Of a stretch of DNA of 64,000 bases, positions 11,032-19,695 are shown one piece after another (position 1 is the first letter of the stretch; each line of letters opens with the position of its first letter). The stretch is from Cypionkella psychrotolerans (GTDB lineage: Bacteria; Pseudomonadota; Alphaproteobacteria; Rhodobacterales; Rhodobacteraceae), in the NCBI RefSeq assembly GCF_001294535.1, contig NZ_LGIC01000086.1, positions 1 through 64,000 on the forward strand. The letters run 5' to 3'. The translations under genes were made by a program, and so were the position numbers. Under the pieces are notes generated by a model. The model was not told the DNA's origin. It did no database searches and saw nothing but the letters and a program-made list of their open reading frames with translations.

Positions 11032-11957
11032 TGGCCGTACTGCTGATTGCTGATGTAAACGAAGGCGCTTTGGCGACGGATGCCGTGGCCAAAACCTTGG
11101 CCGCTGTAGCTTCGCTTGGCGACGTGCATGTGTTGGTTGCTGGCACGGGCGGCGATGCCGCCGCTGCTGAAGCTGCAAAATTATCCGGCGTTTCCAAAGT
11201 GTTGTTCGCCGATGATCACGCCTATTGCCACGGCATGGCGGAATCGACCGCCGCTTTGGTGGTGTCGCTGGCGGGGGGCTATAGCCATATCTGCGGCGCG
11301 GCCACCGCATTCAACAAAAACGTGCTGCCGCGTGTGGCGGCTTTGCTTGACGTGATGGTGATCTCGGACGCAACCGCCGTGATTGATGCGGATACGTTTG
11401 AGCGCCCGATCTATGCCGGCAACGCGGTACAGACCGTGAAGTCAGTGGATGCGAAGAAGGTTTTCACCGTCCGTACCGCAACTTTCACTGCTGTTGAGTC
11501 GAATGGTTCGGCGGCTGTTGAGAAAATCGGCGGGCCGGGTGAGGCTGGGCTATCGGCTTGGGTTGAGGACAAAACCGCGACTTCGGATCGCCCGGAACTA
11601 ACTTCCGCAGGCATCGTTGTTTCGGGTGGCCGTGGTGTTGGCTCGAAGGAAAGCTTCGATCTGATCGAGAAACTGGCCGACAAGCTGGGCGCGGCCGTTG
11701 GCGCTTCGCGCGCGGCGGTCGATTCTGGCTATGCGCCAAACGATTGGCAAGTTGGTCAAACCGGTAAAGTCGTGGCACCGCAGTTGTATGTGGCGGTCGG
11801 GATTTCCGGGGCTATTCAACACCTTGCCGGGATGAAAGATAGCAAAGTCATCGTCGCGATCAACAAGGACGAAGAAGCCCCGATCTTCCAAGTGGCGGAT
11901 TACGGTCTGGTGGGCGATCTGTTCACGATCGTGCCGGAATTGATCGAGAAGCTGTAA
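11031..11957 (+). CDS. etfA: Electron transfer flavoprotein subunit alpha
   Basis: The alpha subunit (308 residues) carries the FAD. The N-terminal nucleotide-like domain begins [14 protein letters not shown]. The C-terminal FAD domain has SGGRGVGSKESFDLIEKLA (about 200-218), AVGASRAAVDSG, VGQTGKVVAPQLYVAVG and the closing ISGAIQHLAGMKDSK loop, all in the expected order. It is coupled to etfB by a TGATG overlap and followed by a strong terminator. Confidence 0.96.
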   Translation: MAVLLIADVNEGALATDAVAKTLAAVASLGDVHVLVAGTGGDAAAAEAAKLSGVSKVLFADDHAYCHGMAESTAALVVSLAGGYSHICGAATAFNKNVLPRVAALLDVMVISDATAVIDADTFERPIYAGNAVQTVKSVDAKKVFTVRTATFTAVESNGSAAVEKIGGPGEAGLSAWVEDKTATSDRPELTSAGIVVSGGRGVGSKESFDLIEKLADKLGAAVGASRAAVDSGYAPNDWQVGQTGKVVAPQLYVAVGISGAIQHLAGMKDSKVIVAINKDEEAPIFQVADYGLVGDLFTIVPELIEKL

Positions 11958-11977
11958 ACTTTCGGAAACTGAATTGG

Positions 11978-12003
11978 AAAGGGCGCCGTTGGGCGCCCTT
12001 TTT
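11978..12003 (+). terminator. Rho-independent terminator after etfBA
   Basis: AAAGGGCGCC and GGCGCCCTTT pair over ten bases around a GTTG loop, and the descending arm runs into a stretch of T residues. It lies 21 bases after the etfA stop and just before the end of the convergent DUF6473 gene, so it closes the ETF operon and may work in both directions. Confidence 0.9.
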
Positions 12004-12830
12004 CATATCAGCCGGTGGATTTCAGGCATCAGCAAATCGGCAACCTCGCGGTGCGCGGCAGGCCCCGGCAGGCCCGCCGCCGCAGGAGCCTCCATTGGCG
12101 CGAAAGCCATGCCATCGACACCCTGCGACAGCGCCGCGTGGCTGATCACTGCCTGCACATAGGCGGCGGTGGGCGTGCGAATGGCGTTGATCATCTCACT
12201 GTCGATCAGCAAGGGATTGCGCGCCAGATCGACCCTGCGGGTGGGCGACGGTGGCGCTTGATCCGACACCCAGAGCAGAATCACCCGCCGCCCCAACCGC
12301 GACAGCAGCAGCTTCATCCGCGCCACCCATGCGGCGCGTAGTTCTTCTGCGACGACCTCAAACCGATCCGCCGAGGCATTTTGCAGTGACATCAGCATAT
12401 GCCGGGTGAAGTTAAACTCAGTGAAATCCACCCGTGGGAAGATCGCCCGCAGCAAGGGCGTCGCGCCGAGAAACCGATCATTGCGGCGCGGATGCACCGC
12501 GTAATAACGGTTCGACAGGTTCTGCGCACCGAGCAGCTGCATCACGGTCACCGAGGCTTGGGCTGCGATCTCTGTTACCGCCACCTCATTGATGAACACA
12601 TCCGGTCCCGCGTTCATGCAGCCAAGATTGGCCACTGGCAGCCCCAGTTCCAGCTCAATCAGATCCGGGTAAGGCGCAGGCACGAACTTGCCATAGGTTT
12701 CGGTTCCGCCCAAAACCGCGACATAGGCCCGCTCAATATCTCGCCTTGGCCCACGGAACAAAACCCGCGAGCTGCCATATCGGCATGGAAAATAGTCCAG
12801 CGACCCCTCGCCGGGAAACACATACGCCAT
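12003..12830 (-). CDS. DUF6473 family protein
   Basis: A 275-residue soluble protein of a family restricted largely to Rhodobacteraceae, without known function. Characteristic stretches are the start MAYVFPGEGSLDYFPCRYG, GSSRVLFRGPRR, VAVLGGTETYGKF and LPVANLGCMNAGPD. The GGTETYG and NLGCMNAGPD segments, with a late histidine-containing C-terminus, look like an SGNH/GDSL hydrolase-type layout, which is an inference. ATG 12830 is chosen over an upstream GTG because family members start with MAY. It is divergent from the hydroxybutyryl-CoA dehydrogenase. Confidence 0.8.
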   Translation of the reverse strand: MAYVFPGEGSLDYFPCRYGSSRVLFRGPRRDIERAYVAVLGGTETYGKFVPAPYPDLIELELGLPVANLGCMNAGPDVFINEVAVTEIAAQASVTVMQLLGAQNLSNRYYAVHPRRNDRFLGATPLLRAIFPRVDFTEFNFTRHMLMSLQNASADRFEVVAEELRAAWVARMKLLLSRLGRRVILLWVSDQAPPSPTRRVDLARNPLLIDSEMINAIRTPTAAYVQAVISHAALSQGVDGMAFAPMEAPAAAGLPGPAAHREVADLLMPEIHRLI

Positions 12831-12992
12831 AGCCCACCCATTCGTCTTAACACCCAACACCGACTTTGCCCGAATCGCCTTTCCAAATTGCTAATGCTGG
12901 CATTTGTGGCGAATTGTTCTGAACCGCCGCAGGGTTGCGCCTGCCCCCTTAGGCTGCGTATTGTGCCGCGAGCAGGTTAAAGGGGCGTTGGC

Positions 12993-13868
12993 ATGGAAAT
13001 CCGGTCGGTGGGCATCGTTGGGGCGGGGCAGATGGGCAATGGGATTGCGCATGTGTTCGCGATGGCCGGATATGATGTGCTGCTGAACGATGTGAACCCT
13101 GAGATGCTAGACAAGGCTATCGCCACCATCGACAAGAATATGGAGCGGCAGGTCTCGCGTGGCAAGCTGGCGGCCGAGGATAAAGCCGCCGCGATGGCGC
13201 GGATCAAGACCACAGCGGTGCTGGCCGATCTAGGGCCGTTGGATTTGGTGATTGAGGCGGCGACGGAAAAGGAAGCCATCAAGAACGCGATCTTTGACGG
13301 GCTGTTGCCGCATCTGGGGCCGGATACCATTCTGACCTCAAACACCTCATCTATTTCGATCACCCGACTGGCCAGCCGGACGGATCGGCCAGAAAAGTTC
13401 ATGGGGTTCCACTTTATGAACCCGGTGCCGGTGATGCAGCTGGTGGAGCTGATCCGGGGCATTGCGACCGATAAGCCGACCTATGATACCCTGCTGGCGG
13501 TGGTCGGCAAGCTGGGCAAGACGGCGGCGTCTGCTGAGGATTTCCCGGCCTTCATCGTCAACCGGATTTTGATGCCGATGATCAACGAGGCGGTTTATAC
13601 GCTCTATGAAGGCGTGGGCTCGGTGAAGTCGATTGATGAGAGCTTGAAACTGGGGGCCAATCATCCGATGGGGCCGCTGGAATTGGCGGATTTTATCGGG
13701 CTGGATACCTGCCTTGCGATCATGAATGTGCTGCATGAGGGGCTGGGGGATACGAAATATCGGCCCTGCCCGCTGCTGTCGAAATATGTTGAGGCGGGCT
13801 GGTTGGGGCGGAAGACTCAGCGCGGATTTTATGATTATCGCGGTGAGGTTCCGGTTCCGACGCGGTGA
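12993..13868 (+). CDS. 3-hydroxybutyryl-CoA dehydrogenase
   Basis: NAD(P)-dependent enzyme interconverting acetoacetyl-CoA and 3-hydroxybutyryl-CoA, used in polyhydroxybutyrate turnover and acetyl-CoA assimilation. The 291-residue protein has the Rossmann motif [10 protein letters not shown] (about 9-18), [12 protein letters not shown], the catalytic [13 protein letters not shown] (His near 140) and the C-terminal [18 protein letters not shown] signature. It lies close to etfBA but on a separate transcription unit. The gene symbol varies between species (hbd, hbdA, paaH), so none is assigned. Confidence 0.94.
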   Translation: MEIRSVGIVGAGQMGNGIAHVFAMAGYDVLLNDVNPEMLDKAIATIDKNMERQVSRGKLAAEDKAAAMARIKTTAVLADLGPLDLVIEAATEKEAIKNAIFDGLLPHLGPDTILTSNTSSISITRLASRTDRPEKFMGFHFMNPVPVMQLVELIRGIATDKPTYDTLLAVVGKLGKTAASAEDFPAFIVNRILMPMINEAVYTLYEGVGSVKSIDESLKLGANHPMGPLELADFIGLDTCLAIMNVLHEGLGDTKYRPCPLLSKYVEAGWLGRKTQRGFYDYRGEVPVPTR

Positions 13869-13869
13869 G

Positions 13870-13885
13870 TGTCCACGCGTGGACA
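13870..13885. repeat. 16-bp perfect palindrome, copy 2 (after 3-hydroxybutyryl-CoA dehydrogenase)
   Basis: TGTCCACGCGTGGACA, identical to the copy after lpxK, starts one base after the stop codon and is followed by AAA. The same sequence in the same position relative to two unrelated genes suggests a dispersed 3'-end element or a protein-binding site. Confidence 0.7.
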
Positions 13886-13983
13886 AAATGTCGGCCCAAC
13901 GAAATCAATGGGTTACAGGGGAGGCATTAAGGAAGTTTTAACACTTCCGCCGCCAAGCCCCCCGATTTAGCCTAAGCCAAACC

Positions 13984-14853
13984 TTACGGCTTTTTGCCCA
14001 AATCCAATGTGTGCTGGCGCAGCCACGCAAGGAAACCGCGCGGGTTGCCTTCCCATTTGTCCAACTCGGTTGCCGGAATAGGTGCCCCAATATAGGGGCG
14101 CTGCGGTTTGAACAAAGCCCGCTTGATCTCACACAACAGCAAGCCCTGTCGCAGCGTATCCGACAGCTTGTTGGCGATCAGGAAGCTGCGCGAATTCTGC
14201 CCGGTGAAGTGGATCGGCAGGATCGTTGCCCCCGAGCGTTGGATCATCTTATGGGTGAAAACGTTCCATTCGGCCTCAATCGCCGGGCCAAAGAAGCCTT
14301 CCGACATCGCCACTTTACCCGCCGGAAACACGATGATCACGCCGCCAGCCTTCAGATGCGCCATCGTCTCTATGCGCATCTCTAGGCCGAGTTGCCGGGC
14401 GTTTTCTTCATGCGGGAACGGCACCGGGATCATAAACTCGGCGACTTCGGGAATGCCCGTCAGCAGGCTGCGGGTCAGAATTTTGAAATCCGACCGCACC
14501 CGGTTGACCATTTCGGCCATGATCATGCCATCGACCAAGCCATGCGGATGGTTGGCGACCACCACCAACGGCCCGGTCGGGGGAATCAGCGCGATTTCTT
14601 CCGGCGGGGTATCAATGCGAATCCCCATCTGCTTGATCGCCTTGGGCCAGAACGGCGAGCCGAACGGTGCGCCAGAGCGTTCAAAATCGCGGATCAACCG
14701 CAGCAGGGTGATCTTTGCCGTCAGCCATTCAATCGCGCGAATCGCCCCAGCTTTGAACGGATTGCTGAAGGTGCCCGCATAGGACAGCCGCCGCATGTCA
14801 TATTCGCGCTTGGCCGTGGGCGGCGTCGCGTTGACGGTCTCTGTCTGTGGCAT
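13984..14853 (-). CDS. Lysophospholipid acyltransferase family protein
   Basis: A 289-residue PlsC-like acyltransferase. The glycerol-3-phosphate acyltransferase motif appears as VVANHPHGLVDG (about 93-104), followed by the second block FPAGKVAMSEG (about 155-165) typical of the family, and a C-terminal substrate-pocket region. A basic N-terminal extension of about 40 residues precedes the domain. ATG 14853 is preferred; an in-frame GTG lies three codons upstream. It is the last gene of the minus-strand regulatory PTS run, 37 bases after HPr, but its role there is unclear. Confidence 0.8.
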   Translation of the reverse strand: MPQTETVNATPPTAKREYDMRRLSYAGTFSNPFKAGAIRAIEWLTAKITLLRLIRDFERSGAPFGSPFWPKAIKQMGIRIDTPPEEIALIPPTGPLVVVANHPHGLVDGMIMAEMVNRVRSDFKILTRSLLTGIPEVAEFMIPVPFPHEENARQLGLEMRIETMAHLKAGGVIIVFPAGKVAMSEGFFGPAIEAEWNVFTHKMIQRSGATILPIHFTGQNSRSFLIANKLSDTLRQGLLLCEIKRALFKPQRPYIGAPIPATELDKWEGNPRGFLAWLRQHTLDLGKKP

Positions 14854-14890
14854 GTCTGTCACGAAGCCTAAGCCTTCCCCGAACCGCGCT

Positions 14891-15160
14891 TCAGAACTCT
14901 TCCCCGAAGCGATTGGCCACCAGAGCCGCCAGAGCCTCGGCAAGCGCCGCAGCGGCTGGCCCACTGGTAGAGACCTCAATAGAGGTTCCGCGTGAGGCTG
15001 CCAACATCAAAAGCCCCATGATGCTGTCGCCGGACACCGTCATTCCGTCTTTGGTGACCTGTGCCGTTGCGTCAAATTCCTCAACCACCTCGACGAATTT
15101 GGCAGAAGCGCGGGCGTGCAGGCCCTTTTCATTGACGATTTGCAGGGTTTCTGCGGCCAT
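14891..15160 (-). CDS. HPr phosphocarrier protein
   Basis: An 89-residue HPr. It takes a phosphate from PTS enzyme I on His15 (GLHARAS) and passes it to EIIA. Ser46 is present in the DSIMGLLML helix at exactly the position phosphorylated by HPr kinase, and hprK lies three genes upstream. Both regulatory sites are therefore intact. No PTS permease is nearby, in keeping with a purely regulatory PTS in alphaproteobacteria that reports carbon or nitrogen state to other proteins. Confidence 0.93.
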   Translation of the reverse strand: MAAETLQIVNEKGLHARASAKFVEVVEEFDATAQVTKDGMTVSGDSIMGLLMLAASRGTSIEVSTSGPAAAALAEALAALVANRFGEEF

Positions 15161-15164
15161 ATTC

Positions 15165-15560
15165 TTAGGCCCCCCCGCCCAAATCCAGCGAATTGATGTA
15201 TTTGCGGCCCGCTTCGAGCGCCGCCGCGACGGCCTCGGTGACAGGGAGTTCGCGGGATTTTGCCAGCTTGATCAGCATCGGCAGGTTTGCGCCGTAGATG
15301 ATCCGGCGTTCAGAGGCCGCACAGGCCATCAGCGACAGATTCGACGGCGAGCCGCCAAACATATCGGTCACCATCACCACGCCCTGCCCCTGATCGACCG
15401 CATCGGCGGCGTCACAAATCTCGCGCTGTTTGGCGGCGCGGTCATGGTCATCCTCAATCGCTATCGCCCGCATGGAGGTCTGCGGACCAACCACGTGTTC
15501 GACAGCGGAAAGATATTCCCGCGCCAAGCCGCCATGTGCCACGATCACGATACCGATCAC
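15165..15560 (-). CDS. PTS EIIA component, mannose-type (regulatory)
   Basis: A 131-residue EIIA-Man domain protein without its own IIB or IIC. The phospho-accepting histidine is His9 (IVIVAHGGLA), and DMFGGSPSNLSL around residue 70 is the second signature of the fold. It is separated from rapZ by five bases and from HPr by four, so the cluster is one operon. It likely receives phosphate from HPr and acts as a signal carrier; in related bacteria it has been connected to ChvG/ChvI output. Confidence 0.92.
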   Translation of the reverse strand: MIGIVIVAHGGLAREYLSAVEHVVGPQTSMRAIAIEDDHDRAAKQREICDAADAVDQGQGVVMVTDMFGGSPSNLSLMACAASERRIIYGANLPMLIKLAKSRELPVTEAVAAALEAGRKYINSLDLGGGA

Positions 15561-15565
15561 GCGTC

Positions 15566-16501
15566 TTACCTCAATCCCACGGCAGGTAAAGTTGCTGCCC
15601 TGCGTTCCAATTCACGATGCCGTTTTGACACCGGCCAGCCCGCTTCTGCAAGCACCTTGCCTAGTTTTTCTGCAACTGCAACAGAGCGATGTTGCCCGCC
15701 AGTGCAGCCAAAGCCAATCGACAGATGCGCTTTACCCTCTGCAAGATGGGCTGGAAGCAGCATCAGAACAAGACCCTGCAACCTTTGGAAGAAATCCGCA
15801 AAGCGCGGATCGGTTTCGATATGGGCGGCTACGGCAGAATCGCGGCCATCTTTGTCGCGCAAATCAGCTTGCCAATAAGGATTTGTCAAAAAGCGACAAT
15901 CGAACACCATATCAAGACCGCGCGGCAGTCCACGCTTGTAGCTGAAAGATTGCACCGAAACCGCCATATGTGCCGTCGCGTCACGGTTAAACCATTGACC
16001 GATTTCAGCTTTCAGATCGTGCGGTGACATCTCGGTGGTGTCGATCAGATGATCGGCGCGCACCCGCACCGGGGTCAGCAGATCAATCTCCCGCGCGATG
16101 CCTTCGGTCGGGGTCTCCATCGGGGCCAGCGGATGGCGGCGGCGGGTTTGCGAATAGCGCCGGATCAGTTCATTCGGATCGCAATCGAGATAGATCAGCT
16201 CAAGGCCGACGCGGGGGTCGCGGGTGAGGGTGTCGATCAGCTCTATCAACGCCGTGGTATTAAAGTCACGGTTGCGCACATCTAGACCCAGCGCGATGGG
16301 GCGGCCAAGGCTGGGGCCGTCGATCAGCCGGGGGACAAGCGAGAGCGGAAGGTTGTCGATCACCTCAAAGCCCAGATCCTCCAGCGCATGAATCGCCGTG
16401 GTTCGCCCCGCACCCGAGGGGCCAGTGATCAGCACCAGTTGATGCTCTGGTCCGGGTTCGGTATAGCCCACCGTTTGGCCAAGTTCGGTATTCACTGTCA
16501 C
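15566..16501 (-). CDS. rapZ: RNase adapter protein RapZ (P-loop nucleotide-binding)
   Basis: A 311-residue YvcJ/RapZ family protein. The N-terminal P-loop [21 protein letters not shown] (Walker A about 27-34, with R in place of the usual K) is followed by DNLP and DVRNRDF. The C-terminal domain has [24 protein letters not shown] and [17 protein letters not shown], the pocket that senses glucosamine-6-phosphate in E. coli. In Rhodobacteraceae its target is not established. GAGRTT instead of GAGKS is common in alphaproteobacterial members. It lies between hprK and EIIA in the same operon. Confidence 0.93.
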   Translation of the reverse strand: MTVNTELGQTVGYTEPGPEHQLVLITGPSGAGRTTAIHALEDLGFEVIDNLPLSLVPRLIDGPSLGRPIALGLDVRNRDFNTTALIELIDTLTRDPRVGLELIYLDCDPNELIRRYSQTRRRHPLAPMETPTEGIAREIDLLTPVRVRADHLIDTTEMSPHDLKAEIGQWFNRDATAHMAVSVQSFSYKRGLPRGLDMVFDCRFLTNPYWQADLRDKDGRDSAVAAHIETDPRFADFFQRLQGLVLMLLPAHLAEGKAHLSIGFGCTGGQHRSVAVAEKLGKVLAEAGWPVSKRHRELERRAATLPAVGLR

Positions 16502-16508
16502 GCCTGCC

Positions 16509-16928
16509 TCACTCCAGCCTTGCCCCCTTCAGATAGCACAAGACCGAAGCTGGAAAATGGTTGCTTTCTGCGCCGAGGACAAGGGGAAGCGACACGCCCA
16601 GCAAAGTTGTGATGCGTTTGGGCGGCAGGCGGTGGGTTTCGGTTTGGTCAAGGTCGACGACGAGGCTGATTGGGGCGCTGGGGTGGGGGGGAGAGTGCAG
16701 CAGGCCCACGCCGCGGGCTTCGATCATGCCCGACAGCTGCGGTGGGCAGGTGGCGATAAGCTGTTGGTGTTGCAGGGTGATCTGGGTTTGATCATCGGAT
16801 ATAAGTGCCGCCCCATAGGCGATCAGTTGCAGCGCCAGCGCGGATTTGCCCGTACCCGAGGCACCGATGATCAACACGCCATGCCCGTTCACTGCCACGC
16901 AACTGGCGTGCATCAACTGGCTGGTCAC
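16509..16928 (-). CDS. hprK: HPr kinase/phosphorylase, short alphaproteobacterial form
   Basis: A 139-residue protein containing only the C-terminal catalytic domain of HprK; the N-terminal domain found in Firmicutes is absent, as is usual in this class. It has Walker A GASGTGKS (22-29), [10 protein letters not shown], and the HprK signature [10 protein letters not shown] (about 67-76). It would phosphorylate and dephosphorylate Ser46 of the HPr encoded downstream. Its ATG overlaps the chvG stop (ATGA), coupling kinase synthesis to the sensor. Confidence 0.92.
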   Translation of the reverse strand: MTSQLMHASCVAVNGHGVLIIGASGTGKSALALQLIAYGAALISDDQTQITLQHQQLIATCPPQLSGMIEARGVGLLHSPPHPSAPISLVVDLDQTETHRLPPKRITTLLGVSLPLVLGAESNHFPASVLCYLKGARLE

Positions 16929-18616
16929 ACCGGCAGACCGACCACAAACCGCGCGCCGAGCGGGTCAGAGGTGGGATCGGCGTTGGTGGGCCGGATGTTT
17001 TCAGCCCAGATCACGCCGCCATGGGCTTCAACGATCTGCTTGGAGATCGACAGGCCAAGGCCGGAATTGTTGCCGAAATGCGTCGGCGGGCGGTCGGAGT
17101 AGAAGCGCTTGAACACCTTGGTCAGCGCCTGTTCCGGGATGCCCGGCCCGGTGTCTTCGACCACGATCAGCACACGGTTTTCGCGCCTGCGCGCCCAAAC
17201 CCGCACCGCATCGCCATCGTCGCAGAACGACACGGCATTGGTGATCAGATTGACGAAGACTTGCGCGAGGCGGCCTTCCAGCCCGTGGATCTTGATGGCT
17301 TCTGTGGGGAAATCGGTAATGAATTCAACGTTCTTCTCGCGTGCTTGGTCGCCGAGATATTCGGTGAGATTGGCGAGGGTTTTGACCAGGTTGAACTCCT
17401 CCTCCTCCTCTTTCACCAATTCGCTGTCGAGGCGCGAGGCGTTGGAGATGTCCGACACCAGTCGATCCAGACGCCGCACGTCATGTTCTATGACGTTCAG
17501 CAGCTTCTCGCGGTGTTCTTCTTTCTTGACCATCCGCATCGAGCCGACAGCCGAGCGCAGGGATGCGAGGGGATTCTTGATCTCATGCGCGACATCCGCT
17601 GCGAACTGCTCATTGGCGTCGATCCGGTCATACAGCGCCGCCACCATGCCGCGCATCGCCACCGACAGACGGCCAATTTCGTCTGGGCGGGCGGCGAGAT
17701 CGGGGATACGCACCCGGCCGGGGGACATTTTGCGTGCATCGCGGTCGCGGCCCAGTTCCGCTGCGGCTGCGAGATCCGACAGCGGGTTGGCGATGGTTGA
17801 CGCCAGCACCAGCGACAGGCCGATGGACACCAACAGCGCGATGACGAACATCTGTAGGATCTGCTCGCGCTCATAGCGGACCAGACGGTCAATCTCGCCC
17901 TCAGCCGAGGTCAGCACCACGGCCCCAATCACCGCGCCGCCAAACCGCACGGGGCTTGCCACGGAGAACTGCGCGCCACCGTCCACGCCGCGCCCGGTGT
18001 TCACCGCCACATCGCCCGTCAACGCGCGGGCATAGAGATCACGCGCCATCGCCTCGCCATTGGCGGCGGAGGGAACGTGGTTTCCGGCGCCCAAAAGGCC
18101 GGAGACAGCCTCCCAAATACCATTGAGAAAGTCGGTGATGATGGTCTTGCGCTCATCGCGCAACGCATCACCGGGGCGGGCCTGACCGATGCTGTGCGTC
18201 ACCAGCAGGCCTTTGGGATCAAATACAAAAACCTCAACGCCCGGCGCCACGGCCAAGCCTGCCAAACTCACAGGCAGGCTGCCATTTGCGTTAATCGCGA
18301 CCGATTCCACCACGTTGGAAATCAACTGCGCTTCGGTCACCAAGGCCTTTTCGCGCTGCAACACCAGACTATCGCGGAACGGGTTCATGAATAGAACGCC
18401 TGCTACCAAAATCACCAACGCCATCAGGTTGAACACGATGATCTTGCGCGCCAAAGGTGAGCGGTTCAGCGAGACGATGCCACGCCGCCCGCGGCCTTCG
18501 GACAAAGCACTATCGGCCACAACCTCGGGTGAGACCCAGTCTTCGCCCAACAGCAACTCTCCCGGCTTTTTCGCCGGGGTCGCGTCTTTCATGGATATGT
18601 TTTGCGCCGCTGTCAT
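16925..18616 (-). CDS. chvG: Sensor histidine kinase ChvG
   Basis: A 563-residue membrane sensor kinase of the ChvG/ExoS group, which in related bacteria responds to acid or cell-envelope stress. It has two membrane helices (about 59-78 and 255-275) enclosing a periplasmic sensor domain, a HAMP linker, the H-box FAADVAHEIKNPLASLRSA with phospho-accepting His344, an N-box (NLITNAVSF) and the ATP-binding DTGPGIPE and GLGLSISKQIVEAHGG. It is ten bases downstream of chvI and coupled to hprK, so sensing and PTS phosphorylation are expressed together. Confidence 0.94.
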   Translation of the reverse strand: MTAAQNISMKDATPAKKPGELLLGEDWVSPEVVADSALSEGRGRRGIVSLNRSPLARKIIVFNLMALVILVAGVLFMNPFRDSLVLQREKALVTEAQLISNVVESVAINANGSLPVSLAGLAVAPGVEVFVFDPKGLLVTHSIGQARPGDALRDERKTIITDFLNGIWEAVSGLLGAGNHVPSAANGEAMARDLYARALTGDVAVNTGRGVDGGAQFSVASPVRFGGAVIGAVVLTSAEGEIDRLVRYEREQILQMFVIALLVSIGLSLVLASTIANPLSDLAAAAELGRDRDARKMSPGRVRIPDLAARPDEIGRLSVAMRGMVAALYDRIDANEQFAADVAHEIKNPLASLRSAVGSMRMVKKEEHREKLLNVIEHDVRRLDRLVSDISNASRLDSELVKEEEEEFNLVKTLANLTEYLGDQAREKNVEFITDFPTEAIKIHGLEGRLAQVFVNLITNAVSFCDDGDAVRVWARRRENRVLIVVEDTGPGIPEQALTKVFKRFYSDRPPTHFGNNSGLGLSISKQIVEAHGGVIWAENIRPTNADPTSDPLGARFVVGLPV

Positions 18617-18626
18617 GGCCTAGCGG

Positions 18627-19328
18627 TCACTCTTCGTTGTAGCGATAGCCAATGCCATACAGCGTCTCAATCGCCGCGAAGTCATCGTCAACCGAGCGCA
18701 TTTTCTTGCGCAAGCGCTTGATATGGCTGTCGATGGTGCGGTCGTCGACATAGACCTGATCGTCGTAGGCCACATCCATCAACTGATCGCGGCTTTTCAC
18801 GAAACCGGGGCGCTGTGCGAGGGCTTGCAGCAGCATGAACTCGGTCACGGTCAGCGAGACATCGCGGCCTTTCCAAGCCACGGAATGCCGCAGCGGGTCC
18901 ATCCGCAGGTGACCACGTTCCATAATCTTGGTTTCTTCGGTGACGGCAACTTCGCCCGTTGCAATCGCATCGTTGCGGCGCAGCAAGGCCCGGATACGTT
19001 CGACCAACAGCCGCTGGCTGAACGGCTTCTTGACGTAATCGTCAGCCCCCATCCGCAGCCCAAGCACTTCGTCAATCTCATCATCTTTTGAGGTCAGGAA
19101 GATCACTGGCATGGTGGATTTCTGCCGCAGACGCTGCAACAAATCCATGCCATCCATCCGCGGCATTTTGATGTCGAGCACCGCCATATCGGGCATCCGG
19201 CGGTTGAAGGCATCCAACGCAGACTGGCCATCATTGTAGGTTTCGACCTCAAACCCCTCGGCTTCAAGAGTCATAGAAACCGACGTCAGGATGTTCCTGT
19301 CGTCGTCTACAAGGGCGATCCTTGCCAT
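18627..19328 (-). CDS. chvI: Response regulator ChvI (OmpR/PhoB type)
   Basis: A 233-residue DNA-binding response regulator. The receiver domain has the acidic pocket DDD at 8-10, phospho-accepting Asp52 (VLDIKMP) and Lys101 (DDYVKKPF). The winged-helix output domain ends with the recognition helix in [18 protein letters not shown]. It is the first gene of the chvI-chvG-hprK-rapZ-EIIA-HPr operon. The divergent control region towards pckA contains repeated GCTAAC half-sites that are candidates for its own binding, though this is inference. Confidence 0.94.
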   Translation of the reverse strand: MARIALVDDDRNILTSVSMTLEAEGFEVETYNDGQSALDAFNRRMPDMAVLDIKMPRMDGMDLLQRLRQKSTMPVIFLTSKDDEIDEVLGLRMGADDYVKKPFSQRLLVERIRALLRRNDAIATGEVAVTEETKIMERGHLRMDPLRHSVAWKGRDVSLTVTEFMLLQALAQRPGFVKSRDQLMDVAYDDQVYVDDRTIDSHIKRLRKKMRSVDDDFAAIETLYGIGYRYNEE

Positions 19329-19406
19329 GTTTGGGCTTCCCTATACTGCTCGGCTTGCCTAATTTGCTTGCCTGATTTTTGACACATATTCCGTTTTCCG
19401 CGCCTC

Positions 19407-19422
19407 GTTAGCAACTGCTAAC
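19407..19422. promoter_or_regulatory. Palindromic operator candidate GTTAGCA-AC-TGCTAAC
   Basis: A perfect 7-bp inverted repeat with a 2-bp spacer, 79 bases upstream of the chvI start. Its half-site GCTAAC recurs in the two direct repeats nearer pckA. It could be a ChvI autoregulatory site or an operator for a LacI-type carbon regulator. Confidence 0.6.
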
Positions 19423-19509
19423 TGCGAATCACCCATGGCTTGAGACTCCATCAGGCGCTAAATTTCCAAATGAATGACTAATATGACGCAGTTTTCCTAT
19501 CGGCTCCAT

Positions 19510-19544
19510 TTTGGTTGCGCTAACCCGAATTTGGTTGCGCTAAC
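19510..19544 (+). promoter_or_regulatory. Tandem direct repeat TTTGGTTGCGCTAAC (two copies, 20-bp period)
   Basis: The 15-base unit occurs at 19510-19524 and 19530-19544, two helical turns apart, so bound proteins would lie on the same face. The unit can also be read as a degenerate palindrome GGTTGC/GCTAAC with a central CG, like LacI-family sites. They lie roughly 40-75 bases upstream of the proposed pckA -10, a usual place for an activator. Confidence 0.65.
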
Positions 19545-19599
19545 TGTGACCTCGCGTCCTATTCCGTGCAAAATCCGTATGTTATAGCAAAGGGACGAG

Positions 19600-19644
19600 A
19601 CCCAAATCTTGGGTTTTCGCAGAAATGCCCAAGCTTTGGGCATT
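19600..19644 (+). promoter_or_regulatory. Two leader hairpins sharing CCCAA-n3-TTGGG, upstream of pckA
   Basis: ACCCAA-ATC-TTGGGT (19600-19614, followed by TTT) and AATGCCCAA-GCT-TTGGGCATT (19624-19644) are perfect inverted repeats with the same core, 27 bases apart, just downstream of the proposed pckA promoter. They may be paired operators for a repressor or RNA hairpins in the leader. The first is followed by a short T-run, so weak attenuation is also possible. Confidence 0.55.
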
Positions 19645-19695
19645 ACGGGTTGGAAACTATACCGCCCTAGCTTGGCGGGAACGGGAGCTTGCAGG

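Larger units (their letters stand above)
19329..19695. promoter_or_regulatory. 367-bp divergent control region, chvI/pckA
   Basis: No gene is seen here. The region holds four ordered elements: a perfect palindrome at 19407-19422, two 15-bp direct repeats at 19510-19544, a possible -10 (TTATAG, 19582-19587) for pckA without a good -35, and two CCCAA-n3-TTGGG hairpins at 19601-19640. The poor -35 suggests activator-dependent transcription of pckA. Confidence 0.75.

Noticed and set aside
9592-11310. A 572-codon open frame on the minus strand opposite the adenosyltransferase and etfB/etfA genes
   Set aside because: It is antisense to three clearly recognised genes. Long antisense frames are expected from GC-rich third-position codon bias. 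Its translation is rich in His, Arg and Gln and has no family pattern.
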